Source: Uranotaenia lowii (lineage: Eukaryota > Arthropoda > Insecta > Diptera > Culicidae). Taken from it: 64,000 nucleotides of DNA. The stretch is taken from NCBI RefSeq assembly GCF_029784155.1, contig NW_026597466.1:1-64000 (forward strand). The letters are read 5' to 3'. The position numbers and the translations under genes are program-made. Below, in pieces: positions 33,627 through 45,140 of this stretch (within the stretch, counting starts at the first letter, position 1; every line of letters starts with the position of its first letter). The notes beneath the pieces were generated by a model that saw only the letters and a program-made list of their open reading frames with translations, searched no databases and had not been told where the DNA came from.

Positions 33627-34230
33627 CCAGCTAACATGAAATCGTAATAGAAATGATAATCCAAATCGAATATTAAGATATTTTCAATAACCATCGTAAA
33701 CAAGTTGGTAATGAGTGATTTTCTATCATTCATTTACGACAAGCTTTGCTAAAAAAAGTTGAATCGGATAGCAGTTTAGTCAATTCGTAAATATGTCTCC
33801 AAATAGTTGAGAATATGCTAATTCGACATTTACGATTTGAGTGAACAGATTTACGGTAAATGAGTGGTCCTTCCTTCTTTCTTCCTTTGACCGGTTCGTG
33901 AAAAAAAACTTACATATAGAGCTATTGCGCGAACCATATCAACTGATGAGTTGGCATCGTGGTAAGATACCGGACAGCCAACTCGGAGGACTGGAGTTCA
34001 ATTCTTGGTCGGGGAGTTTTTTTTTATCGTTATACTCAAATTACTTAAAATCGTATATTTTGCTTTTTGTGGGGAAATCGAATCGTTAAAATCTTGTCAT
34101 TGTAGATATATCGCCTCCACTTTTGTAGCTATATGCTATCTTGGTAAGTTTAATACAATCTTTTCATCTGGTATATTTGTTTGAATATTTCTGTTGTTCC
34201 TGCGATATACCCTTTTAAATGTTTGCTGGG
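33627..34230. mobile_element. CCCAGCAAACAT element, copy 2
   Basis: The left end CCAGCTAACATGAAATCGTA is parallel to copy 1 (29110). The right end carries the complement of CCCAGCAAACATTTAAAAGG. Near the right end ATATCGCCTCCACTTTTGTA matches copy 1. It contains a tRNA-like sequence at 33948-34016. No coding content is present. Confidence 0.7.
33948..34016 (+). pseudogene. tRNA-like sequence inside the CCCAGC element
   Basis: The A box TGGCATCGTGG (33952-33962) and B box GAGTTCAATTC (33994-34004) have close to canonical spacing for a tRNA of about 69 bases. Arms GTTGGC and GCCAAC can pair across the 5' half, which is not the tRNA D/anticodon arrangement, so it is not a normal tRNA. A run of nine T follows within 10 bases, which could end Pol III transcription. 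Confidence 0.5.
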
Positions 34231-34832
34231 TCATTCATATTGTTGCCAACTGGATTTTTTCCCATTCTTTTCTCTTGCATTGTCTCAATTTTTAGACATG
34301 CACCGTTGATTCATTTCATTTCTTAAAAAGTTGTCAGGTAGAACACTTTTACTAGAAGTATTGAAAATAAAGCTCTTTTTGAAAAATGTGTCTAGAAGGG
34401 AATTATCCTTGCGCTCTTTGTTACTAAAACGCGTCAGTTTTTAAAAAGCGTGACATTTTTAGTTCGTAAAATACTTACTTTGTAGTTTGTAAGTAAGTTT
34501 TACTTTCAGTTAAAACTTCTTGAAACCCTGTACCAAAAATCACATTTAAAATATACTTGAAGATTCACTTAAAAGTAAGTATTCAGTGAATTTCTTCATT
34601 TCAAGGAACTCGTGTACTCTCTACTTCCAGAGCTCGATGAAAATATCGTTTAGCATTGCAATGATGTTAGTTGTTTGTTATAGAAGATAAATTTTGAGGA
34701 ATAAAACTTAATCATGATATTAAATTATATTTTGCTATTATCTCTACTTTTTCAAACCATCAAGTCCTGAAGATACTTTCCATTTAGGTTTTTTTTTGAA
34801 ATTTTCAAGCATAATAAAAGTAAAAGTAAGTA
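34231..34832. other. AT-rich DNA, nothing certain
   Basis: TTCACTTAAAAGTAAG-like motifs (about 34566) resemble motifs at 36310-36420. The two stretches may be halves of one element interrupted by the material between, but no left terminal repeat was found. Confidence 0.3.
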
Positions 34833-35178
34833 CAGACCCCGTTCGTTTTTGGCAACGCGCCCGTAAATTTCATGTTTTCAAAATCGAACAGTTTTTTAAG
34901 TCACTTTTTCCCCTCATCTTAAATTGATCGAAACTGTTGTAAGACATTATTTAAGCATACAGTTTTTTGATTTGGTTTAATTTTATTAGTTCTAAGCAGT
35001 ATAACATGGTAAAATCATGTTTTTACTGTTTAAAACTAATATAACTAGGCCAAATTAAAAAAAAATCATGCCAATATTACGTTTTACATTAATTTTGATT
35101 GATTGATTCGAAATGAAAATAAAAAATCAAAAAATTACCAAAAATCGTCTTTTCCGGATGTTGCCAAAAACGAACGGA
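34833..35178 (+). mobile_element. MITE, CAGWYCCCGTTCG family, right end truncated
   Basis: TA is followed by CAGACCCCGTTCGTTTTTGG, then CAACGCGCCCG. The right part GGATGTTGCCAAAAACGAAC is the inverted counterpart, but the last bases (the expected GGGGTCTG) are missing where the mariner relic begins. It shares both blocks with the copies at 13544 and 16015. Confidence 0.65.
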
Positions 35179-35189
35179 ACAACTTTTTA

Positions 35190-36147
35190 TTTCAAATTCA
35201 TTCAATTTCTCTTGAAAACAGTGTTCTTGTGGTATTTTATCCCAGGCTGCCACGAGATGTCGCTTCAGGACCTGCACACTTTCATGTTTCTTATAGCAGA
35301 CTTCGGCCTTCTACATACTCCAAACAGCGAAGTCCATAGGGTTCAGGTCTGGCGAACTTGCCGGCCACTCGGAGCTTGAAATGAACCCTGGAAAATGTTA
35401 CGCAATCCAAAATTGGGTTTTCTTAGCTTTGTGAGACGGCGCCGAGTCCTGTTGGAAATCTCAATCCCTGGAACCAATGTGTCGACGTGCCCGACGTGGT
35501 TCGACGACATTACATTTTGTAGAACTAGTTCCCGATATGTATTTGGTTGATCTTCACTCCTTCAGGGACAAAAACCAGCGGAGTCCGGCCATCACGGGTG
35601 ATTCTGGCCCAGCAAGTCGGCATGGCTTCGTGATCTGTCTTGCAACAAAACTCTTTCGTTCTGCTTATTCACGAACTGCTGTACGGTGAAGAGATTCTCG
35701 TCGGTAAACACGATATTCTTCAATCTTCCTTCCGCGGCCCTCTTCAGCAGCGCCCTTTGCTCTTTTTACCCGTTCTTGTTTCTGCTTCACCGTAAGGTCT
35801 TGAACCTTTTGGTTCCTTTAGGGCTTGGTCTGAAGTTTATCTTTCAGGACCCGACTGAAACTTCGATCCGATATGTTGAGATCCTCTGCCAATTTAGTGG
35901 CACTACGACGAGGAATTCTCTTAAGGCGCTTCTTGACGATCTTCGCCATGGCAGGTGTCACCACAGTAGGTCGACGTCCCCCATCATACCGTTTTTTGGC
36001 ACTTCCAGTCTCCAGGTTTCTTTTAACTGTACGGTATACAAAACTTTTGCACGCACTTATATCGGACAGCTCACGAACTATGTCCTTCTGCCGTTTGCCA
36101 GCTAGGAACAAGGCAACCACAGCGCTACGTTTCTATTCGAGATCCAT
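35190..36147 (-). pseudogene. Tc1/mariner-family transposase relic, minus strand
   Basis: This is a broken DDE/D transposase. The start at 36147 reads MDLE followed by a stop, then KRSAVVALFLAGKRQKDIVR. The 100-codon frame 36120-35818 holds the N-terminal helix-turn-helix (ELSDISACKSFVYRTVKRNL), the GRRPTVVTP linker, and a second HTH (SATKLAEDLNISDRSFSRVL). The catalytic part continues in other frames: VFTDENLFTVQQFVNKQNER with the first acidic residue (about 35720-35660), then a TKLRKPNFGL and WTSLFGV stretch corresponding to the region between the second and third acidic residues. At least three frameshifts and stops kill it. Terminal repeats are not evident. Confidence 0.85.
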
Positions 36148-36199
36148 TTTTCCGGATAACAGCTGATTACAAAAGTAACACTTACATCCAATGATAGCT

Positions 36200-36580
36200 A
36201 AGACTTAATGTAAACAAAGCGACGAGGGGTCGTTCTATACTGTTTCGTATGCAACAAAATAATTACTGTTGAAGTTATGTAGCAGTTCAATTGCCGGATC
36301 CTGTAAAATTCACTTTGCTGCTAACTCAAAATTAACTTCGCTCACTTGAAATTCACTTAACGGTCACTTAAAATTCACATGAATTGACAAATGCCCAAAA
36401 TTCACTCCAATCGTCACTTATATTTTAAGTCAAAATTATTTTCAGTGTATCTATCCTTATATGAATTCAGTAAAGTAAGGTTTACGTTTGTGAACTTTTT
36501 CTTAAATCTGTATTGGGCGCATGCCTTTTGGAAAAAAAAATTCACGAATACCTATCATTGAATAATTGAACCCGAAAAAA
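36200..36580. other. Lone element end and AT-rich DNA
   Basis: 36300-36425 has repeated AATTCACTT / TCACTTAAAATTCAC motifs and then AAATTATTTTCAGTG followed by TA (36448-36449). This is the right-end sequence type of the element at 32572-33609. Its left partner was not found, so it is probably a truncated TA element. Confidence 0.4.
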
Positions 36581-38035
36581 TGCTTCCACTTGACCCACCG
36601 TGTCGCACTTCAATCCCAAATATTGTACACGAACGAACTGCTTGCTTGGGCAAACGAACGAAACCCAAGCACAGCATGGCAAAGCAAACATGCAGACAAG
36701 CAGGCAAGCAAACCGAAGCAGGCTTCGAAAGCAAAGAATCCGCAGCGGTGCGCACGATATGGAAGCAAATTATGCCGAAACTCGGGAAAAAATCGAACAA
36801 ACGAAAACCGATTATGATGGAAAATGTTTTAATACCTTTTGGTCCTATCGATGGTTTTTTTTGTTGTTGAAAAATTGAAAACCGGGAATTTGGCGTTGGT
36901 CGAGGAGACGCTTTGCGGGGACTGATCGCGTTGATCTTGTTGAGCGCAGGTAAGGGGGGATGTCGTATGCTTTCTTGATATGCTGTTGGGGACCTATCAA
37001 TTTATGCGCATAATTACAGCCTTCTTTATTCTTTTCATTATGAAGTTGAAAATTTTTTGTCTGGAGGTACTGTCTTGTTCGCGCAGGAAAGAGAGATGGT
37101 TACTTCGATTAACGATCGTCAATCACGAGAAAATGCCTATGTTTATGACGAGGGGTTCTCGCTTGCGAGTATGCCGCCAATCGAAGAATAAACACAAGAA
37201 GGCGCTGCGGCGAATGGAACGAGAAGAGAAGTTGTTGCTTGTTTGGGGGAAACTTGGAAAACGAATCGATAGGAGGGAGGAGATGAGTTGTTGTAGAGCC
37301 GGTTTTTTCCGTCGATCTGTCGTTCGGTCAGCGTGAAGTTGAAGGGGTGGGCAGGAAAAGTTATTGGAAATGAGTTTTTTTTTCTTTTTTCTTTTTGCAT
37401 TCTGCTGTTCATTGTGTTCGTTGTTTGAATGGAGGTGTGTGAGTGTTGGTGAGACTGCGCCAGATGTTCGATCTTGTTTGAGTTGTCCTTTTCTATTAAG
37501 CGGCAATGAGGGGTTATGTACTTGGCAGCCCGAAAATGGAGAAACGCAGGGGAGTGAAAAGGACGCAATGAGCAGTTCCCCGGATGCCAATGGCGGTTAT
37601 TCTCGGTATCGAGGGTAGAGTTTCCCACTCTATGGTTTCTTTTTCTTATTTGTGGTAGTAGGTACTGGTTGAGAAGATACGCATGCGCTTCTAGGGATCT
37701 GCATTGATATGAGTTTTTTATGTTATGTGCAAAGTTTTTTCTGCTATATACGAGCAAGGTCGGTTTGCATCGGTGTTGGTGAGATGTGGAGAAGTGGTAG
37801 TACCTGGTGAGAAACGACCCAGGACGGGGTAGAAGGAGCGCACGAGCAAGGAATCGAAGGCCCAAGGCAGCCCAAATGAGACCGAGTTGGCGTTTTCAGT
37901 CCGTTTCAACAATTCCTTTCGGTTCGCACACGAAATCCTGTTCCTCTTCACAGAGGAGCTCGCGACGGTTTGAAGGTTGTGAAATTTTGGATACCCCAAC
38001 TCTTCTTTGTTGGAGCCCACATTAGAAGATCATCA
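36580..38035. other. GC-richer, repeat-poor region
   Basis: No element families are visible. Overlapping frames are open on both strands, including the longest in the window (240 codons, minus, 37143-37865) and a 155-codon minus frame inside it. Their translations lack domains and read as low-complexity Ser/His/Asn/Arg text. I regard them as chance frames. The region may be upstream regulatory DNA for the possible first exon at about 38.5 kb. Confidence 0.3.
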
Positions 38036-38037
38036 TA

Positions 38038-38560
38038 GAGGTGTCCCCATTAACGGATACCTGGAATACTGCTTCAGTAGCTTTGTGACGAGCGTAGTGT
38101 CATCGCCATCGCCAGTATTGATCTAACATCCTAGGAATAATGCTTAAACAGTGAATGAGCAAAGGCTAGACAAGTGAAACAGTGGAATGGGGCCATAGTG
38201 AATTGATTAAACCCCAACCACCGGTAGTGTTTTCAGCATCTCGAAGCTGAGCGAAGAAACCCCCTGCCCAGTGCAAACTGCATTTAGTGTGCTCAAAATC
38301 TTCAACCAATAAGTGGAATACTCAAGGATAATTTGCGTGCCATATTCGCACACAACATACAGCTTCTACCGGGTATTGGCCAATTATTGATTTGATCATT
38401 GGTGTTACTTCAATGATTTCGTTTTACTTTCCCTAACTTACTGTTCTCCGGTGTTGTGTTTTTGTGTGTCCTTATGTGTTACCTAATTTGCCATATGAGT
38501 TTATTGTTTACCAACCTTGAAAATGGAAAGACCGAGAGGTTCTAGGTTTTACACGAAAAG
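38038..38560 (+). other. Possible first exon with short coding start
   Basis: A less AT-rich block ends in an ATG at 38523 (context GAAAATGG) giving MERPRGSRFYTKR, directly followed by a donor-like AAAAG/GTTTGT at 38560. An in-frame TGA lies about 27 bases upstream, so the ATG would be the true start. A competing ATG at 38494 opens a 16-codon frame (MSLLFTNLENGKTERF) that overlaps it out of frame. An initiator-like TTCAGTAG lies at about 38075. No partner exon or known protein matches. This is a guess from composition and signals. Confidence 0.2.
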
Positions 38561-39090
38561 GTTTGTTTAGTTTACCCTTCTGTTAATTACTTTTCATTTA
38601 TCATCATTAACATTTCATTTTACATTTCTGTTTCTGTTATGCTTGTTCAGTTCCTTCGTATAGACTGTCAAAATGTGTTACGTCTAGCAGTCCAGTGTTG
38701 CTAACAACTTCATTTAAGTAGCCAATCGTACGAACTATCGCGAACGTTTTATCCCGTACTAAAGCTTCGTCTGGCAACCATTTCTGTTCTCTGAATTGCA
38801 CGCTCTTTCTCTGTGTTGGTGTTCGGGAATTGCTCTTATCGGCAGCATGCTATGTTGTACACGCAAAATCAATCATGATCAAAAATTCCTTTTTTTTACA
38901 AAAATCCTAAAATTATCTGAATTTGATGATTTTTCTTCCTTGATAGAGGAGGTAATATATTTTTAAAATTTCAAAACTTCCCCAAATTTGACCTACCCTG
39001 CTTGTTCATGTAACTAATGTTGATATCTCCAAAGTACCATCAGGATTCGACCGAATACCTGGCTCCATACATCTCTCTGCAGTGCATTCT
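38561..39090. other. No feature seen
   Basis: Mixed-composition DNA, which would be intron if the preceding exon is real. Confidence 0.25.
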
Positions 39091-40090
39091 TATTGAAGCA
39101 TACTACCCGCCGCGACCTGTCAAACTCGTTTTCGACAGTCACACAAAACCTGGCTGATGTCACTGGCGAGGCGATGCGGGTTGGCTGTCATTTCATTTAT
39201 TCATTTTTTCTCTTATTTTTGCGCGCTCCCTGCAATGCAATGCATTTCCACCCGCAATTCTCCCCAAACGCAATCTTTCCCCGCCCAAAAGCTGCCATCC
39301 ATCCGTCCGGCGAAGTTTATAAATAAAAGAAGGAAAAAACCTCGTTCGCGGATGCTCTCAGCTGTGCCGGGAGCCGCTAAGGTAGAAAACAACCGAAAAC
39401 CGGTTTGCCGCCGTAAATTACAATACTCAAGTGCAGCCGGGCGCTCTTCTTCTCGGTCGGTCGGTGGTGAGATTCTTTTCCACGACGGCAGCAGTGCTGC
39501 CAGAAAACCATTTACCTCGTTTCGGTCTTATTGGTTATGTCAATATTTACCTTCTAAGCATAAACTTCTTCAACACCCTCGGTTCTGACATCAAAACAAA
39601 CCTTCCAATACAAGGTTTGGCAACACTTCCTTCACTTCTGCATATTTCAGTTGTTCCACGATTGTGTAGTGTGCTGTGCATCTACAACATCGTATTCATT
39701 AAATTTTCCCTTGCCTCAGCTGTTTCCTCACTCGAACCTACCTACTCTACTCATGCTTCTACAGTTTTCCTCGGTTCCGTTTTGCTCCCTATGTTTATGC
39801 CTTCGTTGCAATGGTCTTCGAAGTTGTGTCGTTTGGTTCTTTCAATGATGATTATACAGTCAACATCACCATTTTTAGGTAGTGTTGATGCTGTTGTGAG
39901 ATCGGCGCTGCAAGTGTGAGTAGCACTTTCCCGGTTTTCGAGAAAGTATTGGTGCCGGGCGACCCAAACAAGGTTTTGGTCTGTGTTGTGGAGAAAAGTT
40001 GTCTAAAAAGATGCCCAAAGAAGAACGATGGAACGAGTGGGAAAAATTGGTTACTTCGGAAGAATTTGTACAGCTTTTGCAGCAACGATA
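39091..40090 (+). promoter_or_regulatory. GC-richer block with a TATA-like box
   Basis: TATAAATA at 39317-39324 lies in a GC-richer context. A weak initiator (CTCAGCTG) follows about 43 bases later, rather far for a canonical pair. Frames of 143 and 162 codons (39157-39588, 39431-39919) are open but unrecognisable and overlap. GGTCGGTCGGTGGTGAG at about 39455 has donor-like GGTGAG. Promoter activity is possible but unproven. Confidence 0.2.
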
Positions 40091-40599
40091 ATTGAAATTG
40101 GATTTGAAGCTGTTGGAATAAAAAAATATTTTATGTTGAATTTTATGACAACGACAGCGTAAAACATTGACCTTTTAATCAAATGATGTACACATGATTT
40201 AACAATTTCAATTCAGGATTCAAGTTCAGGATTCAGGATGAATATTCTTCATTGAGATTTATTATTAAAAACACACATCTAGAGTTTAAATCTAAAATTC
40301 AAATTATTAAATCCAACTCAGACTTCAGTTTTTAATTAGGTATTTTTTTCAACCCTGGTGAAGATCCTAAAATGATTGAAACGTTGGATATGTAAAAATT
40401 CAGTCGTTTCGATCCAAAACCCTGAGATCCTTTTAAAATAATCTAAAAAAGTACACCAGAAGCAGGATGCAGATTTAAAATTAGAACTTAAAATTTCGAT
40501 TCAGTACTGAAACTGTATTAAAAATTAAAAAATAATTAAAAATTTAAATACAAAATTCATATTCATCATTCCGAGTCCAAATTCGGGTTAAAAGAATTC
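40091..40599. other. Degenerate border of the minisatellite
   Basis: AATTCAGGATTCA, GTTCAGGATTCAGGAT and similar words (from 40208) are imperfect versions of the array unit, suggesting the array grew from this local sequence. No gene is visible. Confidence 0.5.
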
Positions 40600-42297
40600 A
40601 GATTCAGAACTCAGATTAAGAATTCAGATTCAGAATTAAGTTTCAGAATTCAGAATTCAGATTCAGAATTCAAATTCAGAATTCAGAATTCGGATTCAGA
40701 ATTCAGATTCAGAATTCAGATTCAGAACTCAGATTCAGAACTCAGATTCAGAACTCAGATTCAGAATTCAGATTCAGAATTCAGATTCAGAATTCAGATT
40801 CAGAATTCAGATTCAGAATTCAGATTCAGAATTCAGAATTCAGATTCAGAATTCAAATTCAGAATTCAGATTCAGAATTCAGATTCAGAATTCAGATTCA
40901 GAATTCAGATTCAGAATTCAGTTTCAGATTCAGAATTCAGATTCAGAATTCAGATTCAGAATTCAGATTCAGAATTCAGAATTCAGATTCAGAATTCAGA
41001 TTCAGAATTCAGATTCAGAATTCAGATTCAGAATTCAGATTCAGAATTCAGATTCAGAATTCAGATTCAGAATTCAGATTCAGAATTCAGATTCAGAATT
41101 CAGATTCAGAATTCAGATTCAGAATTCAGATTCAGAATTCAGATTCAGAATTCAGATTCAGAATTCAGATTCAGAATTCAGATTCAGAATTCAGATTCAG
41201 AATTCAGATTCAGAATTCAGATTCAGAATTCAGATTCAGAATTCAGATTCAGAATTCAGATTCAGAATTCAGATTCAGAATTCAGATTCAGAATTCAGAT
41301 TCAGAATTCAGATTCAGAATTCAGATTCAGAATTCAGATTCAGAATTCAGATTCAGAATTCAGATTCAGAATTCAGATTCAGAATTCAGATTCAGAATTC
41401 AGATTCAGAATTCAGATTCAGAATTCAGATTCAGAATTCAGATTCAGAATTCAGATTCAGAATTCAGATTCAGAATTCAGATTCAGAATTCAGATTCAGA
41501 ATTCAGATTCAGAATTCAGATTCAGAATTCAGATTCAGAATTCAGATTCAGAATTCAGATTCAGAATTCAGATTCAGAATTCAGATTCAGAATTCAGATT
41601 CAGAATTCAGATTCAGAATTCAGATTCAGAATTCAGATTCAGAATTCAGATTCAGAATTCAGATTCAGAATTCAGATTCAGAATTCAGATTCAGAATTCA
41701 GATTCAGAATTCAGATTCAGAATTCAGATTCAGAATTCAGATTCAGAATTCAGATTCAGAATTCAGATTCAGAATTCAGATTCAGAATTCAGATTCAGAA
41801 TTCAGATTCAGAATTCAGATTCAGAATTCAGATTCAGAATTCAGATTCAGAATTCAGATTCAGAATTCAGATTCAGAATTCAGATTCAGAATTCAGATTC
41901 AGAATTCAGATTCAGAATTCAGATTCAGAATTCAGAATTCAGAATTCAGATTCAGAATTCAGATTCAGAATTCAGATTCAGAATTCAGATTCAGAATTCA
42001 GATTCAGAATTCATATTCAGAATTCAGATTCAGAATTCAGATTCAGAATTCAGATTCAGAATTCAGATTCAGAATTCAGATTCAGAATTCAGATTCAGAA
42101 TTCAGATTCAGAATTCAGATTCAGAATTCAGATTCAGAATTCAGATTCAGAATTCAGATTCAGAATTCAGATTCAGAATTCAGATTCAGAATTCAGATTC
42201 AGAATTCAGATTCAGAATTCAGATTCAGAATTCAGATTCAGAATTCAGATTCAGAATTCAGATTCAGAATTCAGATTCAGAATTCAGAATTCAGATT
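40600..42297 (+). repeat. 13-bp minisatellite (TCAGAATTCAGAT)n
   Basis: About 127 tandem copies of a 13-mer, itself TTCAGAA (7) plus TTCAGA (6), run almost without change across 1.66 kb. Each unit has an EcoRI site (GAATTC). Variants lie mainly at the left border (GAACTC at 40726-40756; extra TTCAGAA units at about 40640-40680, 40829 and 40974). Inside there is a triple GAATTCA near 41930 and a T change near 42013. The plus strand has no stop codon in any frame from 40640 to 42299. The minus strand has many. There is no ATG. Confidence 0.95.
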
Positions 42298-42307
42298 CTT
42301 TGAAAAA

Positions 42308-42405
42308 TTTACTCACCGTTACTTTTTTTCTTTCTTTTTTTTATCGGTTTAATAGGTGAAAAGTGATGTCGTTTTAAGTGAAAATATTATGATATTTTAT
42401 AGACG
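42308..42405 (+). repeat. ~115-bp repeat monomer, copy D
   Basis: TTTACTCACCGTTA, TTATCGGTTTAATAGGTGAAAA, GTGATGTCG and TATTTTATAGACGG follow the order of copy C. It begins 11 bases after the minisatellite ends. Confidence 0.55.
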
Positions 42406-43990
42406 GAAAGAAGGAATTCAGAATTAAAAGTTCATGGGTCAATTTGGCCCGTGCTGAAAAAATAAGGTTCAGGTTCAAGGTCCTTATGCTGATCCCAGAT
42501 TCAGGATTGAAATTTTGAATTCACAATTTAACAAAATCTGAATTCAGATTTTTTGGTGTAATCTATCCAGTTACTTTTATCCAGAATTTTTGTTCATAGT
42601 TTGAATTAAGAATGAATTCAATATCATAAGAAAGATTTGTGTTCTAGTTTAAAAACTTAGCAACTTAAATAAACATAAATTCAATTCAAAATCAATATGC
42701 AAAATTTAATTTGTAATTCCTTTTTTTTTCTATTGAGGACAATGTTAGAGCTAAGATTATTGCAAAAAAAAAAAAAACTTTAGACTGTCGAAAATGCAAT
42801 ATTTAGAATTGAAACGTTAAAAAAAATAAATAAATAAAGAAAAATAAAAAAAAGTTCAACTTTTTGCGGAGCTCTGCCATCGTTCTTAAGAATTTGAGCC
42901 ATGAATTGAAAAAGCCATCTTGTGAAAAACAACACAGTTTGAAATAAGAATTGAATCAAATTCCAGATAAATTTACTGAACATTTTTTTCAAAGCCTTTT
43001 AAAAACCAGTTTCAAATATATGTTTCAGAATTAGACCAGTAGAATGGCCCTGAGCTTTATGAGATTTTCTAAAGGACAAAATTTTAAAACCCCTAACCTC
43101 ATTGATCAAAAGAGGAATCTTTTCAAATTTAATTTGAACTTCATAAATCAATCACCATTTACAAATCCTTCAAACTTGTGAAAACGTGAAAAGAATTCTT
43201 ATTCAAAATCACAATTACTTTTTACGTTTACAGTAGAAATCTACTTGCTTTATAAAAGTATACATTTAATGTCTGAAAACAATTTTCTACAAGACAGCTA
43301 GTAATTATGCATAGTTTTCCCATATTTTTAAAGAATAAATATATAGAAGCTTTTAGTCAAACAACATGGCGTTAACAGTTTTCCCAAATGAATATTAAAA
43401 TTAATAATAAAATAAGTCTATCAGAAATAAAAAGTTTTATGAAAAGTTAAAGAAACAACCAAATAAGAAAAATTATGAAAAACTACATTTTTTCAAAATA
43501 ATTAAATAAATAAACTAGTACTGATGTAAAGACGATAACTTTTCAAGTATAAGCAAAAAAATATTCAAAATATCAAAAAAAAAAAAAAAACTAATTGTGC
43601 ATAATTTCCTCCAAATTTTTTTTAAACGGTTTTATAAGAAATTTTAGTAGAACATACATTAAACACTTTTTGGTTTAAAAATGTTCAACAGAGATTTCGT
43701 GTTCAAATTAGGTCAAAGTATTGAAAAACTTTCTAGAGAAGATTTCTTTTTTTTTTAAATATCCCCTATTTCTTAAAGAAAATTCACAGAAAGATTTTAA
43801 AGCCTCAAAATCCTTAGATTGGCTAAGTAAGCCTTGAAAAAACCTTTCAGCCAATAGGTTATGGAAGCGCTGCCGAATTTGGGTGATGGTTTTGCATAAG
43901 TACAAGTAGGATGCAACTAAAATTTCAAACAACTTTTGACAGATTTTACAGAGTTTTCTTAAGGAGAGAAAGAATAAGTTTTCGATTCCA
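42406..43990. other. AT-rich DNA, nothing recognised
   Basis: Scattered words like the minisatellite unit (GGAATTCAGAATT near 42414; CTGAATTCAGATT near 42538) mark its outer border. Beyond that I see no gene or paired repeat. Short minus frames (70 and 108 codons) are not recognisable. Confidence 0.35.
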
Positions 43991-45140
43991 TCGCCTATTA
44001 TGACATACCTGATTCTGTGGTTGCGTACTTTCACTTAGGAAGGACTTTGTTTATAGAAAAAAACATAAGCCAATTTCGTGATACGCTCATCAAATTATCC
44101 CCCTCCAGGCGACACGGTTTTCTAGCTCATATACCGATATACCGACGGGAGGTGGGCCTGTGTCCTTCTCCTGTCCTGTCAGTATCTATTTTACCTCGGC
44201 TTCAAAATGAAAACAAAACATGTGCGGCCCCTGCCGGTGACGATCCACACCTCCAACAACCAATGCAATGGAACATACACAAACCGTTCCACTGCTGCTT
44301 TATAATACACATAAATGCATAAATTTCATTCATTTACATTGGTAATCCAGTATGTCGGATGCCGCCTCGTTCGCCCCCTCCTAGGATTCCGCCCTCATCT
44401 CGTCTTCAATTTCACGATGCCGGAGAACAACTCCGACCGAAGCGTCTCATCGCTATAGTTACCAAGAGAAAAACCGGGCTGTGGTAATCACCAAGTAGGT
44501 AAACTCTGCTCTAACACACACCGACAAACCTCCGGTGTGAGCAACGGAATCGCGTTTATGCTACCGACTACCGCGACTCGTCCAAAACATCACGATAAGG
44601 AGAAGGATGCAGAGGCGGTCGGAAAGCTATGATTAATCACGTCGTATTTCGCATCGATGGAGAGAGCACTCCGACCGAACACAGCCACATCCACAGAACG
44701 TGTCTGTTTGGGACCGGGTTGTGTGTGACGGCTCTGTTACCTTCCTTCTAGAATGCGCAAAGCGGTAGAAGACGACTCCCACAACAACCAGGCAGGCACG
44801 CTGTGAAGAACCGGTCGGTGTTCGGTGAAAGACTGATTGACTATCTTTTGCGATGGCTCGCGGAAAAAAATCATGCGTGCCGCTGCTGCCGACCTGTGGC
44901 GGAAAGAAGTGTTTGTTTTGGTTTTGTCTCTTTTTCCGCTAGTTTTTCGTTCCTTCCGAGGCAAGTCACGTACCGGCTTGAACCACCTTGTTGCGAGCAT
45001 GGATGATCGTTGAGGATGACGATGATACACATCGTCCGCTAGAAGTATGATAAACTACTTGTGCTCTATTTGGTTGACTGAGAAGCGTTGTCGGTTGAGG
45101 GTACTAGGAATACCCTTATCTCTGAAACCTCTGATGTTAT
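43991..45140. other. GC-richer unique region
   Basis: No repeats and no frame over 101 codons. Composition resembles the other GC-richer patches and may be regulatory or exonic UTR. No TATA-Inr or splice pair stands out. Confidence 0.25.

Noticed and set aside
37143..37865. 240-codon minus-strand frame, the longest in the window, starting MGLRFLARALLLPRPGS
   Set aside because: The start resembles a mitochondrial presequence, but the rest is low-complexity Ser/His/Asn text. A 155-codon minus frame and plus frames overlap it, so low stop density in GC-richer DNA explains it.
39157..39919. Frames of 143 and 162 codons near a TATA-like box
   Set aside because: The two frames overlap, neither has a recognisable domain, and the TATA-initiator spacing is not canonical.
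40600..42297. CRISPR-like array
   Set aside because: The repeat is continuous with no spacers and sits in eukaryotic transposon-rich DNA. It is a minisatellite.
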